Shown here piece by piece: positions 7,325-15,581 of a stretch of DNA of 32,306 nucleotides (position 1 is its first letter; the number at the start of each line of letters is the position of its first letter). Under the pieces are notes generated by a model. That model had not been told where the DNA came from and did not search any database. It saw nothing but the letters and a program-made list of their open reading frames with translations. The position numbers were made by a program, and so were the translations under genes. The stretch is from NCBI GenBank assembly GCA_013151235.1, contig JAADIO010000026.1, positions 1 to 32,306 on the forward strand. Reading direction: 5' to 3'. Source of the stretch: Deltaproteobacteria bacterium. GTDB taxonomy: Bacteria > CG2-30-53-67.

Positions 7325-9088
7325 ATGGAACAACAGAATGTTATGGACATCAAGGATCTGGGGCGAATTCTCCGAAAACGAAAATGGACGATCCTGATTC
7401 CGGCGGTTTCCCTCTTTATAGTGATTGCCCTGGTTGCCTATCTGTTGCCGGCGATCTACAAGTCGGAGACGATGATCCTGATTGAAAACCAGAAGATCCC
7501 TACGGACTATGTCCAGTCCACGGTGACCTCGGAGGTGGAGGAACGGCTGAACGTCATCAATCAGCGGTTGATGAGCCGGACAAGGCTGGAAAAGATTATT
7601 AACAAGTTTAACCTTTATCCGGAATACCGGAAAGACTGGACGCGTGAAGAGATCATCAACAAGATGCGGGAAGATATCAATCTTGAAGTCGTCTCGGCGG
7701 AAGGGGTGGACAAGAAGAGTGGCAGGCCGGTGACTTTTACGGTGGCATTCAAACTCTCTTATGAGGGAAAAGATCCGGCCACCGTTCAGAAGGTTTGCAG
7801 CGAACTGGCCTCTTTCTATATCGAAGAAAATCTCAAGCTTCGTGTCGACACCAGTGCCATGACGACCCGTTTTGTCTCCGACGAGATGAAAAAAATGGAA
7901 GAGGAGATCCGGAAGGTCGGAAAGACGATTGCTGAATACAAAGAGAAACACCAGAACGAGCTTCCCGAACAGCTCATGGTGAACATGCAGAATTTAGACC
8001 GATATGAGCGGTATCTGGAGACGAATCACCGGGATCTGCAGAATGCGAAGTCCAGTCTTGTCTTTCTCCGGGGGCAGCTTGCGGAAACGGATCCCGATGC
8101 TACAATGATCTCCAGCTACGGCAAACGGGTCCTTTCTCCCAAGGAACAGTTGGAACTCGATCGGACCCAGTTGATCACCCTTGAGTCAAAACTTTCTCCC
8201 CATCATCCCGATGTCCTGGCCATGAAGAAAGAGATCGCCCGCCTGGAGAAGGAAGTGCAGACCGATGATGTGGACACCCTGAAACAGAGCCTTAGTGAAA
8301 AGGAGGCCGAACTGGCAACGCTTCGAGCCAAATACAGCGGGAAGCATCCTGATGTGATCCGTGTTTCCGGTGAAGTGCGGGATCTGAAAAACCGGATACA
8401 GCAGATTCGGAAGACCCAGGGTGGCGAGGCTTCCGAGTATGCCGTGGACCCGACCAACCCGGCCTACATCAGCCTGCAGACCCAGATCGAATCGAAGAAA
8501 CTCGAGATCGTCTCTTTGCAGCAGCAGGAAAAGCAATACAAGAAAGTGATCGAATTCTACCAGCAACGGATCGCAAATACTCCGACCGTGGAGAAGGCCC
8601 TGGCAGCGTTGCAAAGCGACTATGATGTGGCCCGGACCAATTACCAGGAACTGATGAACAAAGAAACCCAGGCGAAGATCTCCGAAAGCATGGAGAATCG
8701 CCAAGAGGCGGAGCGGTTTACCATTATTGATCCCGCCCAGCTTCCGGAGGAGCCCTACAAGCCGAACCGGATGGCGATTCTCTTCATCGGCCTGATCCTC
8801 GGGGTCGGTGCCGGGGCAGGCTCGGGTTTCCTTGCTGAATATATGGATCAGTCCTTCTCCAGCGTGGAGGATCTGCGGAGTTTCTCCGAATTACCCGTTC
8901 TGGCTGTAATCCCGAAGGTGGTGACCGGGGACGAGATCCAACACCGGAAGAAACGGCGCCGCATCCTCTTCGCCTCTTTGCTGATTATCCTCGTTGCGCT
9001 TTTAGTGGTGGTACAGATCTTCTTCTTTAAATTTGATATCTTTTTCATTAAACTTTTTCGGGAGGCTCGGAAGTTTCCCATCCAGTAA
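7325..9088 (+). CDS. GumC/Wzz-family chain-length determinant
   Basis: This inner-membrane polysaccharide co-polymerase sets chain length and links polymerisation to export. The 587-aa protein has a cytoplasmic N-terminus, TM1 at about 21-42, a long periplasmic region rich in coiled coil (about 170-450), TM2 at about 483-503, a cytoplasmic segment, and a third hydrophobic stretch at about 547-571. No Walker motifs are present, so the kinase is separate (gene at 10714). A helical unit with HPDV occurs twice, near residues 281-309 and 328-356 (SKLSPHHPDV and AKYSGKHPDV), pointing to an internal duplication. AGAGGA lies 7 nt before the ATG. The gene follows the export lipoprotein by 48 nt. Confidence 0.92.
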   Translation: MEQQNVMDIKDLGRILRKRKWTILIPAVSLFIVIALVAYLLPAIYKSETMILIENQKIPTDYVQSTVTSEVEERLNVINQRLMSRTRLEKIINKFNLYPEYRKDWTREEIINKMREDINLEVVSAEGVDKKSGRPVTFTVAFKLSYEGKDPATVQKVCSELASFYIEENLKLRVDTSAMTTRFVSDEMKKMEEEIRKVGKTIAEYKEKHQNELPEQLMVNMQNLDRYERYLETNHRDLQNAKSSLVFLRGQLAETDPDATMISSYGKRVLSPKEQLELDRTQLITLESKLSPHHPDVLAMKKEIARLEKEVQTDDVDTLKQSLSEKEAELATLRAKYSGKHPDVIRVSGEVRDLKNRIQQIRKTQGGEASEYAVDPTNPAYISLQTQIESKKLEIVSLQQQEKQYKKVIEFYQQRIANTPTVEKALAALQSDYDVARTNYQELMNKETQAKISESMENRQEAERFTIIDPAQLPEEPYKPNRMAILFIGLILGVGAGAGSGFLAEYMDQSFSSVEDLRSFSELPVLAVIPKVVTGDEIQHRKKRRRILFASLLIILVALLVVVQIFFFKFDIFFIKLFREARKFPIQ

Positions 9089-9104
9089 CGAAGAGTCAAT
9101 GTAT

Positions 9105-9221
9105 GATGAAGTCGTAAAAAGTCCACCTGTCCCTTCGATGGCTTCGGCCAGCTCACCATGCTCGGAAGCCTGTCGAACCATAGAATGGAACCCGGGGAAT
9201 GACTCTTTTTACGAGACCATC
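9105..9221. mobile_element. MITE-like element copy 2
   Basis: This shorter copy is bounded by GATGAAGTCGTAAAAAGTC on the left and, read on the other strand, GATGGTCTCGTAAAAAGAG on the right. AATGTAT flanks it on both sides (9098-9104 and 9222-9228). The interior again contains the CGGCCAGCTCACCATGCTCGG type of repeat. It fills most of the gap between the chain-length gene and the glycosylphosphotransferase and lies just before a candidate sigma-54 promoter. Confidence 0.78.
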
Positions 9222-9232
9222 AATGTATAGGC

Positions 9233-9248
9233 TGGACGGGCTTTTGCT
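9233..9248 (+). promoter_or_regulatory. Candidate sigma-54 promoter upstream of glycosylphosphotransferase
   Basis: TGGACGGGCTTTTGCT has the -24 GG (9234-9235) and -12 GC (9246-9247) exactly 10 nt apart. It matches TGGCACG-N4-TTGCW at TGG, the G at the seventh position and TTGCT, with mismatches in the CAC positions. It lies 42 nt before the ATG at 9290. A sigma-54 activator gene 2.6 kb upstream adds plausibility, but short motifs like this occur by chance. Confidence 0.35.
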
Positions 9249-9289
9249 GAAGTTGTGATGGATAAGAATTGAGAAGTGCCGGATGAACG

Positions 9290-10666
9290 ATGAAGTTTTT
9301 AAGATTTTCATTCCAGTCCAGAAAAATCCTCCTGTTTCTCTGCGAAGGGGGACTGATCTTTTCATCGGTCATGGCCGGGGTCTATCTGCGGTTGGGGACC
9401 TTTCAATACGAATCGGTGGTTCTCAAGGCATTCGTGACCGTTTCGGTCTGCCTGGTTTGTCTCTATTATACGGACCTCTACAATATCCGGATTATCCGGG
9501 ATTTACGGGAACTGTTGTTTCGCCTGATTCAGGCACTGGGGGCGTCGTCGATTCTTCTGGCCGGGATCTATTATCTTTATCCGCAACTCATCATCGGCAG
9601 AGGGATTTCCCTGATTGCAGCGGTCATTATTTTCTTTTCGATCTTCACTTGGCGTCTGCTTTACCGGTGGTTTCTCATGTCCCGGGGGATGGAGGAGAAT
9701 ATCCTCATTATCGGCACGACTCCCCTGGCCTTTGCCCTGGCCGGGGAGATCTCGACCCACAGGACCCTGGGATACCGGGTGATCGGTTTTATCGGAGAGG
9801 AAGCCGGTGTGTCGGTCGGAAATCCTGTGGAATTGCCGGTACTGGGGACCTGCAACGACATTCCGGAGGTTGTTAAGAAATACGCCATTAGCAGAATCAT
9901 TGTTTCCGTCAGTGAGCGGAGAGGGAAACTCCCGATGGATGTTCTTCTGAAATGCAAGATGGGCGGTGTGGAAATTGACGAAGGGGTCGGTTTTTATGAA
10001 TGGATTACCGGCAAGATTCTCGTGGACAAACTGCGACCGAGCTGGTTGGTTTTCTCCTCCGGATTCAAAAAGGACCAGCTGACCCGGGTCTCCAAACGAG
10101 TCAGTGAGATGATCCTTTCTTTCATGCTGCTCCTCTTTTTGATGCCGCTGGTGATTTTTATTGCCCTGTTGATCAAGATCGAAAGCCGGGGGCCGGTCTT
10201 CTTTAAGCAGGAGCGGGTCGGCGAACATGGAAGGACCTTTGTCCTCTACAAGTTTCGTTCCATGCGTGAGGATGCGGAAGAAAAGACCGGACCGGTATGG
10301 GCGGAAGGCGAAGACGGGCGGGTCACCCGGGTCGGGAAAATTCTACGGAAGATAAGATTGGATGAGATCCCGCAGTTATGGAATGTTCTCAAGGGAGATA
10401 TGAGCATTGTCGGTCCGCGTCCTGAACGGCCTTTTTTTGTGGAACAGCTCTCCCGGGAGATCCCCTTCTATAATGAACGACATTCCGTGAAACCGGGGAT
10501 TACCGGTTGGGCCCAGGTCCGTTATGAATACGGCGCCTCGGTAGAGGATGCGCTGGAAAAGCTGCAGTACGATCTTTTTTACATCAAGCATATGTCCCTT
10601 CTGCTTGACCTGGAGGTGATCATTGATACTTTAAAGGTGGTCTTTCTCGGTAGGGGAGCAAGGTGA
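9290..10666 (+). CDS. Polyprenyl glycosylphosphotransferase (EPS-initiating sugar transferase)
   Basis: This inner-membrane enzyme transfers a sugar-1-phosphate from a nucleotide sugar to undecaprenyl phosphate, starting the EPS repeat unit. The 458-aa protein has about four N-terminal membrane segments (roughly 10-130), a Rossmann-like middle part (about 135-260, starting [12 protein letters not shown]), another membrane helix (about 272-295), and the catalytic bacterial sugar transferase domain. Visible motifs are [32 protein letters not shown] and [10 protein letters not shown]. Its overall form matches the XrtA/PEP-CTERM-associated sugar transferases. The sugar cannot be read from sequence. 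ATG 9290 keeps the family frame; an ATG at 9283 is out of frame. Ribosome-binding sequence is weak. A second enzyme of this class is at 21319. Confidence 0.93.
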   Translation: MKFLRFSFQSRKILLFLCEGGLIFSSVMAGVYLRLGTFQYESVVLKAFVTVSVCLVCLYYTDLYNIRIIRDLRELLFRLIQALGASSILLAGIYYLYPQLIIGRGISLIAAVIIFFSIFTWRLLYRWFLMSRGMEENILIIGTTPLAFALAGEISTHRTLGYRVIGFIGEEAGVSVGNPVELPVLGTCNDIPEVVKKYAISRIIVSVSERRGKLPMDVLLKCKMGGVEIDEGVGFYEWITGKILVDKLRPSWLVFSSGFKKDQLTRVSKRVSEMILSFMLLLFLMPLVIFIALLIKIESRGPVFFKQERVGEHGRTFVLYKFRSMREDAEEKTGPVWAEGEDGRVTRVGKILRKIRLDEIPQLWNVLKGDMSIVGPRPERPFFVEQLSREIPFYNERHSVKPGITGWAQVRYEYGASVEDALEKLQYDLFYIKHMSLLLDLEVIIDTLKVVFLGRGAR

Positions 10667-10713
10667 CGTCGAACAGGGATTGAATAGCAACCTCTTTTCT
10701 GGAGAATCAAGCG

Positions 10714-11520
10714 ATGAGCAAAATCGAAGAAGCGCTGAAAAAAGCGAAGCAGTCTCGAGAAAAAGGTGGGACCTCCGAGGTTCCGGCCTCGGAGGTATTC
10801 CTGGAAGGTTCGCCGGAGTACACCCGGACCCGCTTCCAGGAGGTCGATCCGAAACAGGTGGAGGCAAACCGGATTGTTACGTTATCGGGAGAGTCCACAC
10901 GCGTGACCGAGCAGTATCGTATGCTCCGTACCCAGATCCTCCAGAAAACCGAGGGGTGTGGGGATAACTGCCTCATGGTCACCAGTTCCGTCGATGGGGA
11001 AGGGAAGAGCACGACTGCAATCAATCTTGCCGTGGCCATTGCCAAGGAGGTCCATAAGACGGTGCTTCTTGTGGATGCCGACCTGCGGCGTCCGTCGATT
11101 CATAAATATCTCGGACTTACGCCGGAGCAGGGGCTGTCTCACTATCTTCTTGAGAGTGTTCCCCTGGAGGATCTCCTGATCCGGACCGGTGTGGAAAAGC
11201 TGAGCTTTCTGCCGGCCGGCAGTCCCATGGTCGATTCCACCGAAATCCTGCGTTCCACCCGGATGCAGGAGCTGATCCGGGAGGTGAAGGAGCGCTACAA
11301 GAATCGTTATGTGATCTTCGATACGACCCCGCTGCTGCAGACGGCCGACTCCTGTGTCCTTGCCCAGTTTATGGACGGAATTATATTTGTCGTCCAGGCG
11401 GAAAAGACCCCTCGCAAGGAAGTTGCCGAAGCCTTGAAACTGCTGGATGGACGGAATGTTCTCGGAGTGGTGATGAACAATCTTGCCGTGACGGAGAAGC
11501 ACTATCAATATGAGACTTGA
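10714..11520 (+). CDS. BY-type tyrosine autokinase of EPS locus (CpsD/Wzc kinase domain)
   Basis: This cytosolic 268-aa kinase works with the membrane chain-length protein to control EPS polymerisation through tyrosine phosphorylation. The motifs are Walker A SSVDGEGKST (91-100), Walker A' VLLVDADLRRPS (117-128), and Walker B VIFDTTP (about 200-206). The N-terminal MSKIEEALKKAKQ is typical of the EPS/PEP-CTERM-locus autokinases. The tyrosine-rich tail is very short, with only HYQYET at the end, so two tyrosines are candidate phosphosites. GGAGAA lies about 9 nt before the ATG, and the gene follows the glycosylphosphotransferase by 47 nt. Confidence 0.92.
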   Translation: MSKIEEALKKAKQSREKGGTSEVPASEVFLEGSPEYTRTRFQEVDPKQVEANRIVTLSGESTRVTEQYRMLRTQILQKTEGCGDNCLMVTSSVDGEGKSTTAINLAVAIAKEVHKTVLLVDADLRRPSIHKYLGLTPEQGLSHYLLESVPLEDLLIRTGVEKLSFLPAGSPMVDSTEILRSTRMQELIREVKERYKNRYVIFDTTPLLQTADSCVLAQFMDGIIFVVQAEKTPRKEVAEALKLLDGRNVLGVVMNNLAVTEKHYQYET

Positions 11521-11568
11521 CCGACATACTTACAGGGGTATGCTTGCCGAATAACAGAGGCGTGAGAG

Positions 11569-11581
11569 GGGGGCTTCCCCC
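11569..11581 (+). promoter_or_regulatory. GC hairpin just before the ATPase start
   Basis: GGGGG (11569-11573), a CTT loop and CCCCC (11577-11581) form a compact 5-bp stem 11 nt before the ATPase ATG. The purine-rich run GAGAGGGG, which would be its Shine-Dalgarno region, is partly inside the stem. The hairpin could hide the site or bring a distant site closer to the start. Confidence 0.35.
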
Positions 11582-11592
11582 ATGGATGTACC

Positions 11593-12738
11593 ATGTATAG
11601 TCAATTTTATAATTTCAAAGAGAAACCCTTTTCCCTGACCCCGGATCCGGAGTTTCTCTATCGGAGCCGGGCACACAAACGGGCGCTTGCCTACCTGGAA
11701 TACGGTATTCGGGATCCTTCCGGATTTACCTGTATTACAGGCGAGATCGGCGCCGGCAAGACCACGCTGCTGCGGGTTTTTCTCAACCAGATGGAGGGGC
11801 AGGTCCGGATCGCCAGGGTCTTTAATACCAAGGTGACCTCACGGCAGCTTTTAGAAATGATCCTCCAGGATCTGGGAGTTACCTGCAAGGGGATGAGCAA
11901 GACGGAGATGATCGATGCTCTGAACCGTCATCTGATTGAGACCTTTGCCGAAGGTGACCGGGTGGTCCTCCTGATTGATGAGGCCCAGAACCTGAACGTC
12001 GATCTTCTCGAAGAGATTCGTCTCCTGTCGAACCTGGAGACGGAAAAGGCCAAACTGCTCCAGATTATCCTGGTGGGGCAGTCGGAACTCCGGGAACTCC
12101 TCCAGTTACCGAAACTGGAACAGTTCCGGCAGCGGATCACGGTCAACTACCATATCCAGCCTCTCGATTCGGCGGAGACGACGGCCTATATCCACCATCG
12201 TCTCCGGGTTGCCGGGCGGGGTGAGCCGCTGGTTTTTCCCGGGGCGGTATTGAAGGTTATTCATCATTATTCGCGGGGGGTTCCCCGCCTAATCAATGTA
12301 ATCTGTGATGCCCTGCTGCTGTATGGTTTCGTGGAAGAGAAACCACAGCCCGATGAAGGGATGATTCGGGAGGTTGTGAAGGACCTGTTGCAGGACGGAA
12401 CTTTGAAGGATCCGGAGAAGATCCTTCGGGACAAGGAAGAGGCAGCGGCCGTCCGACAGGGTGCGGCCGGAATGCTCACGACCCTGCGGGAGAAAGTGCG
12501 GACCCTGGAACGGCAGCAGGAGGTTTTCGAAAAGACCCTGAAGGGGTTGGTCGGCAACAACCGGTTCCTTGAAGAAAAAAGCTCCGAGCTGCTCCGTCGG
12601 TTTGAAGAACTCCATCGCAGAGAACAGGCGCTGGCGGTGAAGCAGGAACAACTGAAACAGAAGGAAAGCGAATTGCTCCGGCAGGAAAACAGGTTACCCG
12701 GTTATCTGCCGATCATAGAAGGGGAAAAGCATGAGTAA
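11593..12738 (+). CDS. ExeA/XrtA-locus type AAA ATPase with C-terminal coiled coil
   Basis: This 381-aa protein starts MYSQFYNFKEKPFSLTPDP, the signature of GspA/ExeA-like ATPases and of the ATPase found in XrtA/PEP-CTERM EPS loci. Walker A is GEIGAGKTT (50-58) and Walker B is VVLLIDEAQ with Asp129-Glu130; a sensor-like VGQSELRELL and an RGVPRLINVICD segment follow. Residues about 295-370 are Glu/Arg/Gln-rich and predicted to be coiled coil. No membrane segment is visible. Its role in EPS loci is not established; a mechanical or assembly function at the envelope is the usual guess. It follows the BY kinase by 72 nt and its stop overlaps the next gene by 8 nt. Confidence 0.9.
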   Translation: MYSQFYNFKEKPFSLTPDPEFLYRSRAHKRALAYLEYGIRDPSGFTCITGEIGAGKTTLLRVFLNQMEGQVRIARVFNTKVTSRQLLEMILQDLGVTCKGMSKTEMIDALNRHLIETFAEGDRVVLLIDEAQNLNVDLLEEIRLLSNLETEKAKLLQIILVGQSELRELLQLPKLEQFRQRITVNYHIQPLDSAETTAYIHHRLRVAGRGEPLVFPGAVLKVIHHYSRGVPRLINVICDALLLYGFVEEKPQPDEGMIREVVKDLLQDGTLKDPEKILRDKEEAAAVRQGAAGMLTTLREKVRTLERQQEVFEKTLKGLVGNNRFLEEKSSELLRRFEELHRREQALAVKQEQLKQKESELLRQENRLPGYLPIIEGEKHE

Positions 12739-14053
12739 TGCGCAGGACCTGGAAAAGAAATTTAGGTACTCTATCCGTCAGGGAACGCTGCATGCCGGTA
12801 TCATCGGGCTGGGTTATGTGGGTCTTCCTCTGGCTATGGAGTTTGCCCGGGCCGGCTACCATGTGACGGGGATCGACCTGGACGATGAAAAGGTCCGCCG
12901 GATCCGGGCCGGCAAATCCTATATTCCCGACGTGGAGGGGCATGAACTCCAGGCGTTGGTCACGAAGGGGCGGCTGACGGCCACCACCGACTATTCCGTT
13001 CTGAAGGATCTCGATACCGTGAACATCTGCGTTCCCACCCCGCTCCGGAAGACGAAGGACCCCGACGTCTCCTACATCGTCAATGCTGTGGAGCATGTCG
13101 CACAATATTTGCACCGGGGTCAATTGATCGTTCTGGAAAGCACGACCTACCCGGGGACGACGGAGGAACTGGTGCTGCCGATGCTACAGGAGAAAGGACT
13201 GAAGGTGGGCAGCGACTTCTGCCTGGCCTTTTCACCGGAACGGGTCGATCCCGGGAATGAAAAATATCAGACCCGCAACACGCCGAAGGTCGTCGGCGGG
13301 GTGACCGGACGCTGCAACCGGATCGCTGCCGCTTTTTATGCAGAGGCGATTGACAGGGTGGTCTCCGTCTCCTCCCCGAGAGTGGCCGAGATGGTCAAGC
13401 TGCTGGAGAATACCTTCCGGAGCGTCAATATCGGGCTCGTAAATGAGCTTGCTCTCATGTGCGACAAGATGGGAATCGACGTTTGGGAGGTCATCGATGC
13501 AGCGGGGACCAAGCCGTTCGGTTTCATGCCCTTTTACCCCGGCCCGGGGTTGGGAGGACACTGTATCCCCATTGATCCCTTCTATCTTTCATGGAAAGCC
13601 AAACAGAGCGGTTTCGAGCCCCGTTTTATCGAACTGGCCGGGGAGGTCAACGGGAAGATGCCTCACCATGTGGCGACCAAGGTCATGGATGCCTTGAATA
13701 TGCATGAAAAGAGCCTGAAGGGGTCGAAGGTTCTCGTATTGGGTGTGGCCTATAAAAAGGATATCGACGACCTGCGGGAATCTCCGGCCCTTGATATCAT
13801 TAAACTTTTGCAGGACAAGGGGGCGAAGGTCTCCTTTTCCGATCCCTTTATCCCGAGAGTTGCCCTGGACGGGGCCCGGCCGCTTCGGTCCGTTGCGCTT
13901 AACCGGAAGATGATCGTCACCTATGATTGCGTCCTGATTATCACCGATCACAGCGCCATTGATTATCGGGAGATTGTGAAGGAAGCTAAATTAGTGGTGG
14001 ATACCCGGAATGCCCTCAAGGGAATTGCGGGAAAGAATATCGTTCGGCTTTGA
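12731..14053 (+). CDS. UDP-N-acetylhexosamine 6-dehydrogenase (WbpA/WecC type)
   Basis: The enzyme oxidises C6 of a UDP-N-acetylhexosamine to the uronic acid with two NAD+. The 440-aa protein has the NAD-binding GLGYVG motif (26-31), SPERVDPG (168-175) and the catalytic Cys278 in GPGLGGHCIPIDPFYLSW. That last motif, rather than GFGGSCFPKD, separates this subfamily from UDP-glucose dehydrogenases. UDP-GlcNAc is the more likely substrate (WbpA-like), with UDP-ManNAc possible. The start overlaps the ATPase by 8 nt, suggesting translational coupling. It gives an amino-uronate for the EPS repeat unit. Confidence 0.92.
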   Translation: MSNAQDLEKKFRYSIRQGTLHAGIIGLGYVGLPLAMEFARAGYHVTGIDLDDEKVRRIRAGKSYIPDVEGHELQALVTKGRLTATTDYSVLKDLDTVNICVPTPLRKTKDPDVSYIVNAVEHVAQYLHRGQLIVLESTTYPGTTEELVLPMLQEKGLKVGSDFCLAFSPERVDPGNEKYQTRNTPKVVGGVTGRCNRIAAAFYAEAIDRVVSVSSPRVAEMVKLLENTFRSVNIGLVNELALMCDKMGIDVWEVIDAAGTKPFGFMPFYPGPGLGGHCIPIDPFYLSWKAKQSGFEPRFIELAGEVNGKMPHHVATKVMDALNMHEKSLKGSKVLVLGVAYKKDIDDLRESPALDIIKLLQDKGAKVSFSDPFIPRVALDGARPLRSVALNRKMIVTYDCVLIITDHSAIDYREIVKEAKLVVDTRNALKGIAGKNIVRL

Positions 14054-14061
14054 AAGGTCTT

Positions 14062-14625
14062 ATGAAAAAAACAGTCGAAGAGGCGATGACCGGCCATCGG
14101 AAGATGGTCGAGGCCGTGAAGGGGTTGCAGGGAAAGATTGTGGAGGTCGCAGAGATCATTGCACGCTCCCTCCGGCAGGGAGGGAAGGTCCTGGTCATGG
14201 GAAACGGAGGATCGGCGGCCGATGCCCAACACCTTGCGGCGGAATTCGTCGGCCGGTTCCTCCGGGAGAGGAAGGCCCTTCCAGCGATCTCCCTGAGCAC
14301 GGATACATCAATCCTGACGGCGTTGGGGAACGACTACGGATACGACGCCGTTTTTCTCCGCCAGGTTGAAGCGCTGGCCGTGTCCGGGGATGTGGTGATC
14401 GGGATCTCGACGAGCGGCAACTCGGAAAATGTGATCCGTGCCCTGGAGAAGGCAAACAAGATCGGTTGTTCCACCATCGGTCTGGCCGGCGGAGAGGGGG
14501 GCGCCATCGCCGGTGCGGTTGATCTTTCCCTTGTTGTGCCTGTGCCGGATACGCCCCGGATCCAGGAGGGGCATATCCTGATGATCCATATCCTCTGTGA
14601 CCTGGTGGAACAGGAGTTTGTATGA
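14062..14625 (+). CDS. gmhA: D-sedoheptulose-7-phosphate isomerase (GmhA/SIS family)
   Basis: GmhA converts sedoheptulose 7-phosphate to D-glycero-manno-heptose 7-phosphate, the start of ADP- or GDP-heptose synthesis. The protein (187 aa from ATG 14062) shows the SIS phosphosugar fold: GNGGSAADAQHLAAEF with zinc-ligand candidates His57 and Glu61, LTALGNDYGYD, and GISTSGNSENVI. ATG 14062 has AAAGG 4 nt upstream; an in-frame TTG at 14050 overlapping the previous stop is the alternative (191 aa). The later heptose genes (kinase, phosphatase, nucleotidyltransferase) are absent, so they lie elsewhere, or it belongs to the related DiaA group. The EPS context favours heptose. Confidence 0.88.
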   Translation: MKKTVEEAMTGHRKMVEAVKGLQGKIVEVAEIIARSLRQGGKVLVMGNGGSAADAQHLAAEFVGRFLRERKALPAISLSTDTSILTALGNDYGYDAVFLRQVEALAVSGDVVIGISTSGNSENVIRALEKANKIGCSTIGLAGGEGGAIAGAVDLSLVVPVPDTPRIQEGHILMIHILCDLVEQEFV

Positions 14626-15572
14626 GAGTACTCGTGACGGGGGGCGCGGGTTTTATCGGATCGACCCTTGTGGATCGTCTTCTCGAACGGGGTGACTCCG
14701 TGATCTGTCTCGACTCCTTTGATGATTTCTACGATCCGTCCATCAAACGGTGCAACCTTGAGATGGTTTCCAACCATCCGGGATTTACCCTGCTTACAGG
14801 GGATATCCGGGATAATGCCGTGATGAAGAAGGTGATGGATGACCTCTCTTTTGATGCCGTCATTCACACGGCGGCCCGGGCCGGGGTCCGGCCCTCCATC
14901 GAACAGCCCGCCCTCTACGAGGATGTCAACATTAAAGGAACGATGAATCTTCTGGAACTTGCCCGGCAGGTGCAGCCTGCAAACTTTGTTTTTCTTTCTT
15001 CCTCCTCGGTCTACGGTGTGAACAGGAAGGTTCCCTTTTCCGAGACCGATCCCGTCGACCATCCGATCTCTCCCTATGCAGCGACCAAGAAAGCCTGCGA
15101 GCTGATCTGCCATACCTATCATCATCTTTACGGCCTCAACATCACCTGCGTCCGGCCCTTTACCGTTTACGGCCCGCGGCAGCGGCCGGAGATGGCGATT
15201 CACAAATTTACCCGGATGATCGACCGGGGCGAGACGCTCCCCATGTTCGGGGACGGAACCTCCCGACGTGATTATACCTATATCGATGATCTTGTGGACG
15301 GGATCCTGCGGGCGTTGGACCGCCCCCTCGGTTATGACGTCATCAATCTCGGAGAACACGACACGATTGCACTGCGGGAGTTGATCGCCCTCATTGAAAA
15401 GAATCTTGGAAAGAAAGCGCGGATTGAAAAGTTGCCCGATCAGCCCGGTGATGTGCCGGTGACTTATGCCGACATCACACGGGCGAAAGAAAAATTGGGC
15501 TACGCCCCGCAAGTCAAGGTGCCGGAAGGGGTTCGGAAATTTGTAGAGTGGTACCGGGAAAGAAGTGTATAG
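14622..15572 (+). CDS. UDP-glucuronate 4-epimerase (NAD-dependent SDR)
   Basis: This extended short-chain dehydrogenase is predicted to interconvert UDP-glucuronate and UDP-galacturonate. At 316 aa it shows TGGAGFIGS (6-14), the SSSS stretch at 126-129, and the catalytic Tyr152-xxx-Lys156 pair (PYAATKK). The segment AARAGVRPSIEQP resembles the AxAGVRxSIExP signature that marks UDP-glucuronate epimerases such as CapI/LpsL. The UDP-glucose dehydrogenase 10 nt downstream would supply its substrate. The start overlaps gmhA by 4 nt, with AGGAG 6 nt before the ATG. Confidence 0.85.
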   Translation: MRVLVTGGAGFIGSTLVDRLLERGDSVICLDSFDDFYDPSIKRCNLEMVSNHPGFTLLTGDIRDNAVMKKVMDDLSFDAVIHTAARAGVRPSIEQPALYEDVNIKGTMNLLELARQVQPANFVFLSSSSVYGVNRKVPFSETDPVDHPISPYAATKKACELICHTYHHLYGLNITCVRPFTVYGPRQRPEMAIHKFTRMIDRGETLPMFGDGTSRRDYTYIDDLVDGILRALDRPLGYDVINLGEHDTIALRELIALIEKNLGKKARIEKLPDQPGDVPVTYADITRAKEKLGYAPQVKVPEGVRKFVEWYRERSV

Positions 15573-15581
15573 GGAGGCGGT

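Noticed and set aside
11535-11547. GG...TTGC sequence before the ATPase resembling a sigma-54 promoter
   Set aside because: The GG and GC are 9 nt apart instead of 10, and the -24 region otherwise does not match.
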